DNA from: Sphingobacterium cavernae
Lineage (GTDB): Bacteria > Bacteroidota > Bacteroidia > Sphingobacteriales > Sphingobacteriaceae
Length of the DNA stretch: 57,688 nucleotides
Direction of reading: 5' to 3'
NCBI RefSeq assembly: GCF_008520265.1
Contig: NZ_VIQM01000029.1
Location: 1-57,688 of the forward strand
The notes under the pieces are model-generated. The model was not told the origin of the DNA. It ran no database searches and saw only the letters and a program-made list of their open reading frames with translations. Both the position numbers and the translations under genes were made by a program. How positions within the stretch are numbered: position 1 is the first letter of the stretch; each line of letters begins with the position of its first letter. Positions 27,267 to 35,223 of the stretch are shown here, in pieces.

Positions 27267-27280
27267 TTTAAATTCGCTGT

Positions 27281-28117
27281 ATGCTTAATACCAAACAAAT
27301 AGTTGTTGTCGTGATCGTTGTAGTGATGATAGGTGCGTTATTGGCGCAGCCTATTAAAGGTTTGGTAGATAAGCAAGAGCAAAATACTACTGCTGCTGCA
27401 GATGAATCTTCTTCAATGTATAATTTGAAGAGTGTTTCAGAATTGGCAAAACAAGGAATTAATGCTTCATTATCTCAAGAAATTTCGGCTATTGAGCAAG
27501 AAGTTGAAAAAGCAGATGGTGAAGAGAAAATTTCTTTGTTGCAGTCGTTAGCTAATAAGTGGGAAGATTTGGCTAAGCCAATTCCGCAAGGTTTCATTTA
27601 TAAAGAAATGGCGGAAGCAACTCCGACATTAGAGTATTGGGTGAAGTCTGGAGACGCTTTTCGTACGGGATATACCAATCAACAAGACACGGCATTAGCG
27701 TCAGCATTGAACAAATTGGCTATTGAATCGTATGAGAAAGCTATTGAGATCGATCCAAATAGCTTGTCTGCAAAAACGGGCTTAGGTGCTTCTTTAGTGA
27801 CAGGCTCAAACAATCCAATGGCGGGTATTGCTTTATTGCGTGAAGTGGTACAAGCTGAACCAAAAAACTTAGATGCTAACAAAACTTTAGGTTTGTTTTC
27901 AATGCAGTCAGGACAGTTTGATCGTGCGATCGATCGTTTTAAGACTGTCATAGAAATAAAAGCTGATGCTGAATCGTATTTCTATTTAGCTACAGCTTAC
28001 GAAAAAATTGGTCAAAAATCAGAAGCTATAGCCGCTTTCAACAAAAGTAAAGAGCTGGCTGCTGATCCGACCCTATCTCAATACATTGATCGTCAGATAG
28101 AAGCATTGAGTAAATAA
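27281..28117 (+). CDS. Membrane-anchored TPR-repeat protein
   Basis: 278 residues. One N-terminal membrane segment (about residues 7-27, IVVVVIVVVMIGALLA) is followed by a linker and TPR-like repeats from about 120: ALNKLAIESYEKAIEIDPNSLSAKTGLG, ALLREVVQAEPKNLDANKTLG, QFDRAIDRFKTVIEIKADAESYFYLA and KIGQKSEAIAAFNKSKEL. TPR arrays mediate protein contact; no catalytic motif is seen. It starts 14 bp after HU, so the two are probably co-transcribed. Function is unknown. Confidence 0.88.
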   Translation: MLNTKQIVVVVIVVVMIGALLAQPIKGLVDKQEQNTTAAADESSSMYNLKSVSELAKQGINASLSQEISAIEQEVEKADGEEKISLLQSLANKWEDLAKPIPQGFIYKEMAEATPTLEYWVKSGDAFRTGYTNQQDTALASALNKLAIESYEKAIEIDPNSLSAKTGLGASLVTGSNNPMAGIALLREVVQAEPKNLDANKTLGLFSMQSGQFDRAIDRFKTVIEIKADAESYFYLATAYEKIGQKSEAIAAFNKSKELAADPTLSQYIDRQIEALSK

Positions 28118-28159
28118 TAATTAACAGAATTTTTTAACATTATTTAAAAACATTAAGCT

Positions 28160-28249
28160 ATGCCAAGCGGAAAAAAAAGAAAAAGACACAAAATGGCTAC
28201 TCACAAGCGTAAAAAACGTTTAAGAAAAAATAGACACAAGAAAAAATAG
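28160..28249 (+). CDS. 29-residue Lys/Arg-rich small protein, probable ribosome-associated (AURKAIP1/COX24-type)
   Basis: MPSGKKRKRHKMATHKRKKR followed by LRKNRHKKK and TAG. More than half the residues are Lys, Arg or His. It resembles the short AURKAIP1/COX24-domain (mS38-like) proteins that are widespread in bacteria and bind the ribosome (family recalled, not searched). It lies between the TPR protein and RNase G. It is too short for ordinary ORF cut-offs and easily missed. Confidence 0.75.
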   Translation: MPSGKKRKRHKMATHKRKKRLRKNRHKKK

Positions 28250-28420
28250 TTCTTGTTAGTAGTCTTATAAGATTTATTCAATCTCAAAGAGACAATATAC
28301 AATCTATGAAAAACCTCGGTTATAATCATAGATTGTATTTTTTCATTAAACAAGTTTTTATGTACAACGGGAGTTAATATTGAGGCGCGAGGCGTCAATA
28401 TCCCAAAATTTGAGTAGCTG

Positions 28421-29974
28421 TTGGTAAAGGAATTAATTATCGATTCGACTCCTGAGAATGGAGTGACTATTGCTTTACTACAGGAAAAGCAGCTTGTCGA
28501 ACTGAATAAGGAACAGGCTGGCAGTCATTTTTCGGTAGGAGATATCTATCTCGGCCGTATCAAAAAGATTATGCCAGGACTGAATGCAGCATTCGTAGAT
28601 GTAGGTTACGACAAAGATGCTTTCTTGCATTACCTTGATTTGGGGCCTCAGGTGCAATCCTTACTTAAGCTTACGCGAGTAGTAAAGAATGGCAGTTATC
28701 AAGAGAATCTGCTGAATAGTCTGAAACTTGAAAAAGATATCGATAAGGCCGGCAAAATATCAGATGTACTAAGTCGTAACATTATGATACCGGTGCAGAT
28801 AGCTAAAGAGCCTATCTCAACAAAAGGTCCTCGATTGAGTTCAGATCTGTCTATTGCAGGTCGATTTGTTGTGTTAGTGCCATTTTCAAGTTCGGTTTCC
28901 ATTTCCAAAAAAATCAAAGCTAGTGCCGAGCGTACACGTCTGAAAAAGATCGTTGAGAGTATTAAACCAGCAAATTTTGGTGTTATTATTCGTACTGTAT
29001 CGGAAGGTAAAGGAGTAGAAGAACTTCAAAAAGACCTTTTAGACTTGATCGCGAAATGGGAATTATTTACCAAACGCCTTAAAAACGTAGAACCTCCACA
29101 AAAGATTTTGGGGGAAATGGATAGAGCTTCTACCATTCTACGAGATATTTTGACAGATGAGTTTACACACATTCATGTCAATGACTCTTCTATATATGAG
29201 GAAGTAAAATCATATGTACAGGAGATCTCACCAGAATTGGAGAAAATAGTTAAATTGTATAAACACAAAGAGCCTATTTTCGAACATTTTGGCGTTGAAA
29301 AACAGATTAAGGCGTCTTTCGGCAAGACGGTGAATTTGCAGGGGGGTGCTTACCTTGTTATCGAACATACCGAGGCTTTGCACGTCATAGACGTAAATAG
29401 TGGTAACCGTATTGCAAGTAAAGAAAATCAGGAAGATAATGCACTCTTAGTAAACAAAGAAGCAGCGCGCGAGATTGCTCGTCAACTGCGTTTACGCGAT
29501 ATGGGTGGTATTGTGGTCATCGATTTCATTGATATGCACAAGCCGCAGAATCGTAAAGATCTGTATACATTCCTGAAAGAATGTATGAACGAGGACAGAG
29601 CTCGTCATACTATTTTGCCACCAAGTAAATTTGGCTTGGTACAAATCACACGGCAGCGTGTGCGCCCAGAAATGAGCGTGGTGACTAATGAAAAATGTCC
29701 TGCTTGTGATGGTACAGGTGAAATAAGATCAAGTGTCGTATTATTTGACGATATAGAAAATAATTTGAGTTTTATCCTCGAGGAACAAAACGAAAAGGGA
29801 GTAACATTGTGTGTGCATCCTTATATGGGCGCCTACATCACGTCTGGTATTGTCTCTCGCAGATTAAAATGGTTCTTCAAGTATGGTAAATGGATTAAAG
29901 TTAAATCTATTCCAGCATATTTTCTGACAGAATTTCATTTCTACAATCAGAAGAATGAAGAAATTAAGTTGTAA
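28421..29974 (+). CDS. rng: Ribonuclease G/E-type endoribonuclease
   Basis: 517 residues, RNase G length. An N-terminal S1-like RNA-binding domain (about 35-125, GDIYLGRIKKIMPGLNAAFVDVG) is followed by the catalytic core with VIDVNSGNRIASKEN, the metal-site DFIDM segment (GGIVVIDFIDM) and the zinc-link CPACDGTGE. It cuts single-stranded AU-rich RNA and takes part in rRNA maturation and mRNA decay. The start is TTG at 28421: an in-frame TAG at 28415-28417 lies just before and there is no ATG or GTG near the conserved KELIIDSTP start. Downstream of HU, the TPR protein and the 29-residue protein. Confidence 0.95.
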   Translation: MVKELIIDSTPENGVTIALLQEKQLVELNKEQAGSHFSVGDIYLGRIKKIMPGLNAAFVDVGYDKDAFLHYLDLGPQVQSLLKLTRVVKNGSYQENLLNSLKLEKDIDKAGKISDVLSRNIMIPVQIAKEPISTKGPRLSSDLSIAGRFVVLVPFSSSVSISKKIKASAERTRLKKIVESIKPANFGVIIRTVSEGKGVEELQKDLLDLIAKWELFTKRLKNVEPPQKILGEMDRASTILRDILTDEFTHIHVNDSSIYEEVKSYVQEISPELEKIVKLYKHKEPIFEHFGVEKQIKASFGKTVNLQGGAYLVIEHTEALHVIDVNSGNRIASKENQEDNALLVNKEAAREIARQLRLRDMGGIVVIDFIDMHKPQNRKDLYTFLKECMNEDRARHTILPPSKFGLVQITRQRVRPEMSVVTNEKCPACDGTGEIRSSVVLFDDIENNLSFILEEQNEKGVTLCVHPYMGAYITSGIVSRRLKWFFKYGKWIKVKSIPAYFLTEFHFYNQKNEEIKL

Positions 29975-29980
29975 AAATTA

Positions 29981-30017
29981 AAAAAAGAGCGATTCTGTAA
30001 AGATATCGCTCTTTTTT
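29981..30017 (+). terminator. Intrinsic terminator after rng
   Basis: AAAAAAGAGCGAT (29981-29993) pairs perfectly with ATCGCTCTTTTTT (30005-30017) around an 11-base loop, ending in a T run. It begins 6 bp after the rng stop. Confidence 0.9.
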
Positions 30018-30150
30018 ATGCTTAATCATAATATTTCCACAATCCTGCATAATTAGTTAGATTTTTTTTTAAAAGATATCATATGTACAACATAATGTTT
30101 GTATCTTTCAATTATTTATTTTTTCGAAAATTTAATCAGGTATATTCAAA

Positions 30151-31677
30151 ATGCTTAGAAAGCTTACTATCATTGTATTTATTATTGGAAATATTTTTGT
30201 TTCTCATGCACAGCATTCCAAACCAAATATTGTTATTATCATTTCGGATGACCATTCCTACCAAACCATTGGAGCTTATGGATCCAAAATTGGTCGTACA
30301 CCGCATATTGATCGTATAGCACAAGAAGGTTTTGTGTTTAATAATGCTTATGTGAATAATTCCATTTGTGGTCCAAGTAGAGCAACCTTGCTTACGGGAA
30401 AATATAGTCACAAAAATGGATTTAAGGACAATGAAACTTCTCATTTTGATTTTTCTCAGAATCTATTCGTGAAAGATTTACAGAGCGTAGGCTACAAAAC
30501 AGCATGGATTGGTAAAATACATTTAGGTCATAAACTGCAAGGTTTCAATTATTTTGACATTCTAAATGATCAAGGGCATTATTTCAATCCGGATTTCATT
30601 TCAAATAAAGGAACAGAGCGTGTTGAAGGTTATGTATCTGATATTGTAACGGATAAAGCTATTAATTGGCTCGATTCTATTGACACCAACAATCCTTTTT
30701 GTCTTGTCATAGGTCATAAGGCTACACATCGTACCTGGATGCCGGATCCTAAGGATTTCGGCGCATATGATAACGATGAATTTACTTTGCCAGAAACTTT
30801 TTATGACGATTATTCATCTAGAAAAGCTGCTTCAGCTCAAGAAATGTCAATTGAGAAAGATATGCGTATGGGCTATGACTTGAAAATGTTCGAAACGTGG
30901 GAAAAGATGATGGCTGACGGTAACTTCAAGCGTATGAATGAAGACCAGAGGAAGTTATACGCAGCATATTATCAGCCTATTTACGAAAGATTGCAATCAG
31001 ATAAATTATCAGGTAAGGCTTTGGCTGAATGGAAGTTTAGAAGATATATGATAGATTATTTGAATACGGCGCAATCCATGGATCGTAATATAGGACGCGT
31101 GTTGGATTACTTGAAGGCAAATCATTTAGAACAAAATACCATCGTTATTTATCTTTCGGACCAAGGTTTTTACATGGGTGAACACGGATGGTTTGACAAA
31201 AGATTCATGTATCAAGAATCGTTTAGGACACCTTTTATTATGAAATATCCAGCACTAATTAAAAAAGGAGTTCATACTGATGCAAGTATTGTTAATGCGG
31301 ATGTTGCACCTACATTATTAGAATTGGCTGGTGTTAAAAAGCCGAGCGATATGCAAGGTAAATCTTTTGTTCCAGTTTTAAAGGCATCAAAAAAGAAACA
31401 TAGAAAGCAGATATTCTATCATTATTTTGAGAATGGAGAACATGCAGTTTCTCCACATTTTGGAGTCAAAGAAGGACGCTACAAATTAATTCGTTTTTAT
31501 AAACGTGTAGAATCCTGGGAACTTTTTGATTTACAAAACGACCCAAATGAATTAAGTAACCTATATGATGATCCTAAATACAAAGGTATTGTTAAGAAAA
31601 TGAAAAAAACGTTATTGAAACAAATCAGAGAATTTGACGACAATGAAGCGGAGCAAATTTTTAATAAGGAAATTTAA
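30151..31677 (+). CDS. Secreted sulfatase (family S1, formylglycine-dependent)
   Basis: 508 residues with a signal peptide ending in SHAQ (about 21). The metal-binding DD is in IIISDDHSYQ (Asp33-Asp34) and the activation motif is CGPSRATLLTG (Cys73, Pro75, Arg77), the C-x-P-x-R form converted to formylglycine by anSME in the absence of oxygen or by FGE. Later blocks are GKIHLGH, VIGHKATH, YLSDQGFYMGEHGWFDKRFMY and KYPALIKKGVHTDA. It removes sulfate esters from a glycan. No maturase gene is in the window. GH16 follows 48 bp later in the same direction. The sugar specificity cannot be assigned. Confidence 0.93.
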   Translation: MLRKLTIIVFIIGNIFVSHAQHSKPNIVIIISDDHSYQTIGAYGSKIGRTPHIDRIAQEGFVFNNAYVNNSICGPSRATLLTGKYSHKNGFKDNETSHFDFSQNLFVKDLQSVGYKTAWIGKIHLGHKLQGFNYFDILNDQGHYFNPDFISNKGTERVEGYVSDIVTDKAINWLDSIDTNNPFCLVIGHKATHRTWMPDPKDFGAYDNDEFTLPETFYDDYSSRKAASAQEMSIEKDMRMGYDLKMFETWEKMMADGNFKRMNEDQRKLYAAYYQPIYERLQSDKLSGKALAEWKFRRYMIDYLNTAQSMDRNIGRVLDYLKANHLEQNTIVIYLSDQGFYMGEHGWFDKRFMYQESFRTPFIMKYPALIKKGVHTDASIVNADVAPTLLELAGVKKPSDMQGKSFVPVLKASKKKHRKQIFYHYFENGEHAVSPHFGVKEGRYKLIRFYKRVESWELFDLQNDPNELSNLYDDPKYKGIVKKMKKTLLKQIREFDDNEAEQIFNKEI

Positions 31678-31725
31678 GTTATTTTCTCACACTAAATTCC
31701 TTAGAAGGATTAAATAAAACTACGT

Positions 31726-32583
31726 ATGAAAAATTTACTAAGAATATCTCCATTGTTGGTTTTGGCAAGTTTCGCCCTAAAATCGTGTGGGAATATAAAT
31801 TTAATATCGAAGTCAAAGGATCAGGTGAAAGACTCATCAAGTTTCACATTGATATGGTCAGATGAATTTGATAAAAGTGGTTCTTTTGATTCTAGTAAAT
31901 GGAGTTACGCTAAACGTGGTCATGTTGCGTGGAATAAATTCATTACCCAAGATGAAGCTTATGTATATCAAAAGAATGGTAATCTAGTTTTACGTATGGA
32001 TAATAGAAAGATTCCCGGAGATACAATGTCATATCATTCTGGAGGCATACAATCTTCAACTAAATTCAATCTTAAATATGGCAAAGTGGAGGTAAAGGCT
32101 AAATTTACCCAAGGAAAAGGATCGTGGCCAGCTATATGGATGATGCCTGAGCCAGAATACGCAAAAGGTACATGGCCTGATTGTGGCGAAATCGACATTA
32201 TGGAACATGTCAATAATGAACCCGTGATTCATCAAACTTTGCATAATGCTGCTCATACAGCCAAATCAGGAGTTAGTACAGCAACTAAATCTTCAGTTTA
32301 CAATGTTAACGATTATAATGTTTATAGCATGATTTGGACACCGAGCAAAATTCAATTTTATTTAAATAATGACCTAAAATACACCTTTACAAAACAACAA
32401 GAATCGGGTAACAAACAGTGGCCATATGATGTACCTTTTTATATCATCTTAAATCAAGCAGGGGGAGCAGGTTGGCCAGGTAAACTGAATGAAGCAGATT
32501 TACCATTTCAAATGGAAGTAGATTATGTGCGTGTGTATGATTTACCTTTAAAGGATAAATTGAATTATGGATTACAAAAATAA
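31726..32583 (+). CDS. Glycoside hydrolase family 16 lipoprotein (laminarinase-like)
   Basis: 285 residues. Lipoprotein signal with Cys21 (ALKSCGN). A GH16 jelly roll with WSDEFDK near 45, SGGIQSSTKFNLKYGKVEVK, GSWPAIWMM and the catalytic motif GEIDIMEHV (Glu155 nucleophile, Asp157, Glu160 acid/base; the extra residue makes the beta-bulge form seen in beta-1,3-glucanases and several galactanases). It ends with QMEVDYVRVYD, the usual last strand. It probably cuts an internal beta-linkage at the cell surface. Paired with the sulfatase, and facing the susCD/fucosidase genes across the parA remnant. Confidence 0.92.
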   Translation: MKNLLRISPLLVLASFALKSCGNINLISKSKDQVKDSSSFTLIWSDEFDKSGSFDSSKWSYAKRGHVAWNKFITQDEAYVYQKNGNLVLRMDNRKIPGDTMSYHSGGIQSSTKFNLKYGKVEVKAKFTQGKGSWPAIWMMPEPEYAKGTWPDCGEIDIMEHVNNEPVIHQTLHNAAHTAKSGVSTATKSSVYNVNDYNVYSMIWTPSKIQFYLNNDLKYTFTKQQESGNKQWPYDVPFYIILNQAGGAGWPGKLNEADLPFQMEVDYVRVYDLPLKDKLNYGLQK

Positions 32584-32605
32584 GGATTAATTTAATGAAC
32601 CCACT

Positions 32606-32815
32606 TTATTTTGAATACGTACAATTTAATAAATTAATCAGGTAAAAAGGATGAACTTTTTCTTCTGGTACATGAGGTATATAGTTAAACCAATCTTCAA
32701 ATACTTTGTTGCCAATAGTGTTGTTTTGTAATTTAACAATCCTAAATAATAACAATAGCCCATCAATAAGGCGGAGTAGGAAAAAGTACATAAGCTTTAA
32801 ACTTAGCGTATTCAT
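32606..32815 (-). CDS. Doubtful 69-residue ORF beside the parA remnant
   Basis: An open frame of 69 residues with a hydrophobic N-terminal third (MYFFLLRLIDGLLLLFRI) and a polar remainder (NKVFEDWFNYIPHVPEEKVH). I do not recognise it. It lies in a decayed stretch between the convergent GH16 and susD genes and may be a relic of the same inserted element as the parA fragment. Alternatively it may be chance. Confidence 0.25.
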   Translation of the reverse strand: MNTLSLKLMYFFLLRLIDGLLLLFRIVKLQNNTIGNKVFEDWFNYIPHVPEEKVHPFYLINLLNCTYSK

Positions 32816-32823
32816 TTACTAAA

Positions 32824-33085
32824 AATGTGAACACTATACTAACCGATATAGATCCCCAGGGATCAATTATACAATTACAAGGTCTAATTCCAGATGTAAA
32901 CATTATTCCCTTTAGTAATAATATCTACGATAAAAATTTTGAAGCTTTATTGATAGATACCCCTCCATATTTGATAAATGAGATGTTGCCTGTTTTTTAT
33001 TAAGTCTGATTTAGTAATTATTCCTACTCCAGAAAAACTTCCTTTTTATAGGGATTATTGGATTGAGATACGGCTTAATAAATAG
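32824..33085 (+). pseudogene. Decayed parA-family ATPase fragment
   Basis: Reading from 32824 gives KNVNTILTDIDPQGSIIQLQ, the ParA Walker A-prime region, then FEALLIDTPPYL, the Walker B region. The frame stops at 33000-33002. Removing one T from the T6 run at 32993-32998 restores SDLVIIPTPEKLPFYRDYWI, the next conserved ParA strand, up to TAG at 33083-33085. The N-terminal P-loop (KGGVGKT) is absent and an in-frame stop lies just upstream. It is therefore a 5'-truncated, frameshifted relic of a plasmid or integrative-element partition gene. Confidence 0.75.
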
Positions 33086-33300
33086 AGTATTCTATCTCCT
33101 GCCGAAAGCCAATTTTGTCTAACATTTGCAAAAAAAACATTCCTACCCGATGTGTAATCTCCTGATTAGTATTCGATACTTCAGAATTCATGCCTCGTTT
33201 TTTCCTGTTGCTACGCACTTGAATTCTAAAGCTCTAAATTGACTATTTTTTCTATTGCGTAATCTGGGGTTAAGCTATCAAACCTCAAACACCAGAGCAT
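33086..33300. other. Unassigned decayed sequence next to the parA relic
   Basis: No intact gene. On the minus strand a short frame (33075-33191) reads MNSEVSNTNQEITHRVGMFF and continues to a stop after 38 residues; just upstream of it another frame gives ALEFKCVATGKNEA before a stop. Both look protein-like but broken. They may be relics of the same mobile element as parA; I cannot name the family. Confidence 0.35.
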
Positions 33301-33320
33301 AAAAAATGAACAACCTAAAA

Positions 33321-33350
33321 AACGTAAGCATCAGATTAGTTGCTTACGTT
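33321..33350 (-). terminator. Intrinsic terminator of the susC-susD operon (pair 2)
   Basis: AACGTAAGCA (33321-33330) pairs perfectly with TGCTTACGTT (33341-33350) around a 10-base loop. On the minus strand it runs into six Ts, 24 bp after the susD stop. Confidence 0.85.
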
Positions 33351-33374
33351 TAATATTTTAGAAATTATAGAATA

Positions 33375-35213
33375 TTACCAACCTGGGTTCTGAATTAACT
33401 TTTTACTTTTCTGAATTTCAGCCAAAGGTATCGGGTAAAGATACATTTCACGTTCAAAAGCTCTATTTTCATAAGATGTTCTTTTGAAGAATTCAGTTTC
33501 ACTTGTTGCTCCCATGTTCATACCATAGAACAATCCACCTTGGCCACCTTTTCCTACTTCGTTCTCCGCGATCATCCATCTTCTTACATCGAAGTATCGT
33601 TGACCTTCTGTAGCTAATTCTACTCGCATTTCGGCACGAATAGCTTCTCGCTGAAGATTTTGATTACCAATAATGTTAGGTTTTATATCTCTTAACTTTG
33701 GTATACCAGCTCTTTCTCTTACTTTATCAACATAATCAATAACCAATGGATTGGACGGATTAACTTCATTCATTGCCTCAGCATATAACAAATGAAACTC
33801 TGCTAACCTAAAAATAATTGAAGGTCTATATTGACTCTTTGGAAATGAGCCTTGGTTATGTACATTTCTAGATATTCTCTTGTATAACAAATATCCTGAC
33901 CAAGGGTGATCGGCTGCTGTATTGTCGTTGCCATTACCACGGTTAAATTTAACTACTCTATTTGTCAAATGCCATTTACGACCATGATAAAATACAGTTT
34001 GATAAAATCGCGGCTCTCTATTTATCCACATTTTGTACGTGCCAATTTCTGTACGTCCAGTTAGATCATCTCCCTGAACAGAAAAACCACTTTCTGAATA
34101 TTTTGGAGATTCTTCTATTGCTAGTCCGTCATTCATAAAGAAATCATCGACTAATTCTTGCGTAACAGCAATATTTGCAAAACCTGCATTCTCCGATCTT
34201 GGGGTGGCTCTTCTGTCTACGCCTTCGCCATTTACCGCGCCCCAAGAATTATTCGGATTTGCCCATATTATTTCAGAATTATATTGCATAAATAATTCAT
34301 ATAATGACTTATCTGGATCATATTGTCCATTAGTATAAGCTTTATATAATTCATATTTTCCTGATTCTGCAAAAGTGATAAATTCTTTTAAAGCTAATTC
34401 TGCCTTATTCCATTTTGAAGGATCTGCAGGACTGAATAGTTTTTTGCCAGATGGATTTGTTATAGCTAATGCCTCTTCATATCCGCCATTGTATAAAGGA
34501 CTCGCTGCATAAATCATTAGTTTTGCTCTTACTGCTAAAGCAACACCTTTAGTTGGCAACGCAAGATAATTCTGATCTGTGTTTATTTCGTCTAAGTCTG
34601 TGGAAACTTCCGTCAATTCTTTGTACAGATATTCTACAACTTCATCGACTGAATTTCGTTCGAAATCAATTTCACTTGATGAGGGATCGATGGATGATTC
34701 CATAATTGGTACAGGTCCGTATTGCTCAAATAATAAGTAATGATAATAAGCGCGTAAAAATCTTGCTTGTGCTTTCATTTTACTTAATTCAGCAGCATCT
34801 ATAAAATCAGTATCTCCTGATTGTGGGATCTCCTTTGCATTCTCTATAAATAGATTAGCTTGCCTTATTAATGTATATAATCCGCCCCATCTATGAAATG
34901 GTGCATTACCGGAGTTAAACCCATTTGAGTTCAGTGTTCTTAAAGTGCCTTGCGCCATTTTTAATTCATCTGAGGAACCTGTCCATGGATTTGTCAAGGC
35001 GCCAGCATCTAAAATCAATCCGGAACTATTTGGAATGCCTGTAAAAATATTACGGTGCCAATTTCTTGTATATCCCGCATTCTCAAAAATTTCGGTCATG
35101 GTTAGTTGGCCTGCCAATTCATCTGAAACATTTAAGAAATCTTTATTACAGTTGGTTAAGGTCAATGAAGCTAATACTAGCATCATTTTATATGTGTTAC
35201 GTATATTTTTCAT
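33375..35213 (-). CDS. SusD/RagB-family surface glycan-binding lipoprotein (pair 2)
   Basis: 612 residues with a lipoprotein signal (Cys22 in TLTNCNKD). SusD features: KAQARFLRAYYHYLLFEQYGPVPIM in the N-terminal half, then PSIIFRLAEFHLLYAEAMNEV, YVDKVRERAGIPKL, EMRVELATEGQRYFDVRRWM and the closing YLYPIPLAEIQKSKKLIQNPGW. It caps the partner SusC barrel and captures oligosaccharide. It starts 10 bp after the susC stop. The neighbouring fucosidase, sulfatase and GH16 suggest a fucose- or sulfate-decorated glycan (inference). Confidence 0.95.
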   Translation of the reverse strand: MKNIRNTYKMMLVLASLTLTNCNKDFLNVSDELAGQLTMTEIFENAGYTRNWHRNIFTGIPNSSGLILDAGALTNPWTGSSDELKMAQGTLRTLNSNGFNSGNAPFHRWGGLYTLIRQANLFIENAKEIPQSGDTDFIDAAELSKMKAQARFLRAYYHYLLFEQYGPVPIMESSIDPSSSEIDFERNSVDEVVEYLYKELTEVSTDLDEINTDQNYLALPTKGVALAVRAKLMIYAASPLYNGGYEEALAITNPSGKKLFSPADPSKWNKAELALKEFITFAESGKYELYKAYTNGQYDPDKSLYELFMQYNSEIIWANPNNSWGAVNGEGVDRRATPRSENAGFANIAVTQELVDDFFMNDGLAIEESPKYSESGFSVQGDDLTGRTEIGTYKMWINREPRFYQTVFYHGRKWHLTNRVVKFNRGNGNDNTAADHPWSGYLLYKRISRNVHNQGSFPKSQYRPSIIFRLAEFHLLYAEAMNEVNPSNPLVIDYVDKVRERAGIPKLRDIKPNIIGNQNLQREAIRAEMRVELATEGQRYFDVRRWMIAENEVGKGGQGGLFYGMNMGATSETEFFKRTSYENRAFEREMYLYPIPLAEIQKSKKLIQNPGW

Positions 35214-35223
35214 GATTTATTTT

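Noticed and set aside
26855..27298. 147-residue minus-strand open frame opposite HU
   Set aside because: It is the antisense of a clear HU gene and its composition (Phe/Leu-rich with no motif) is a shadow.
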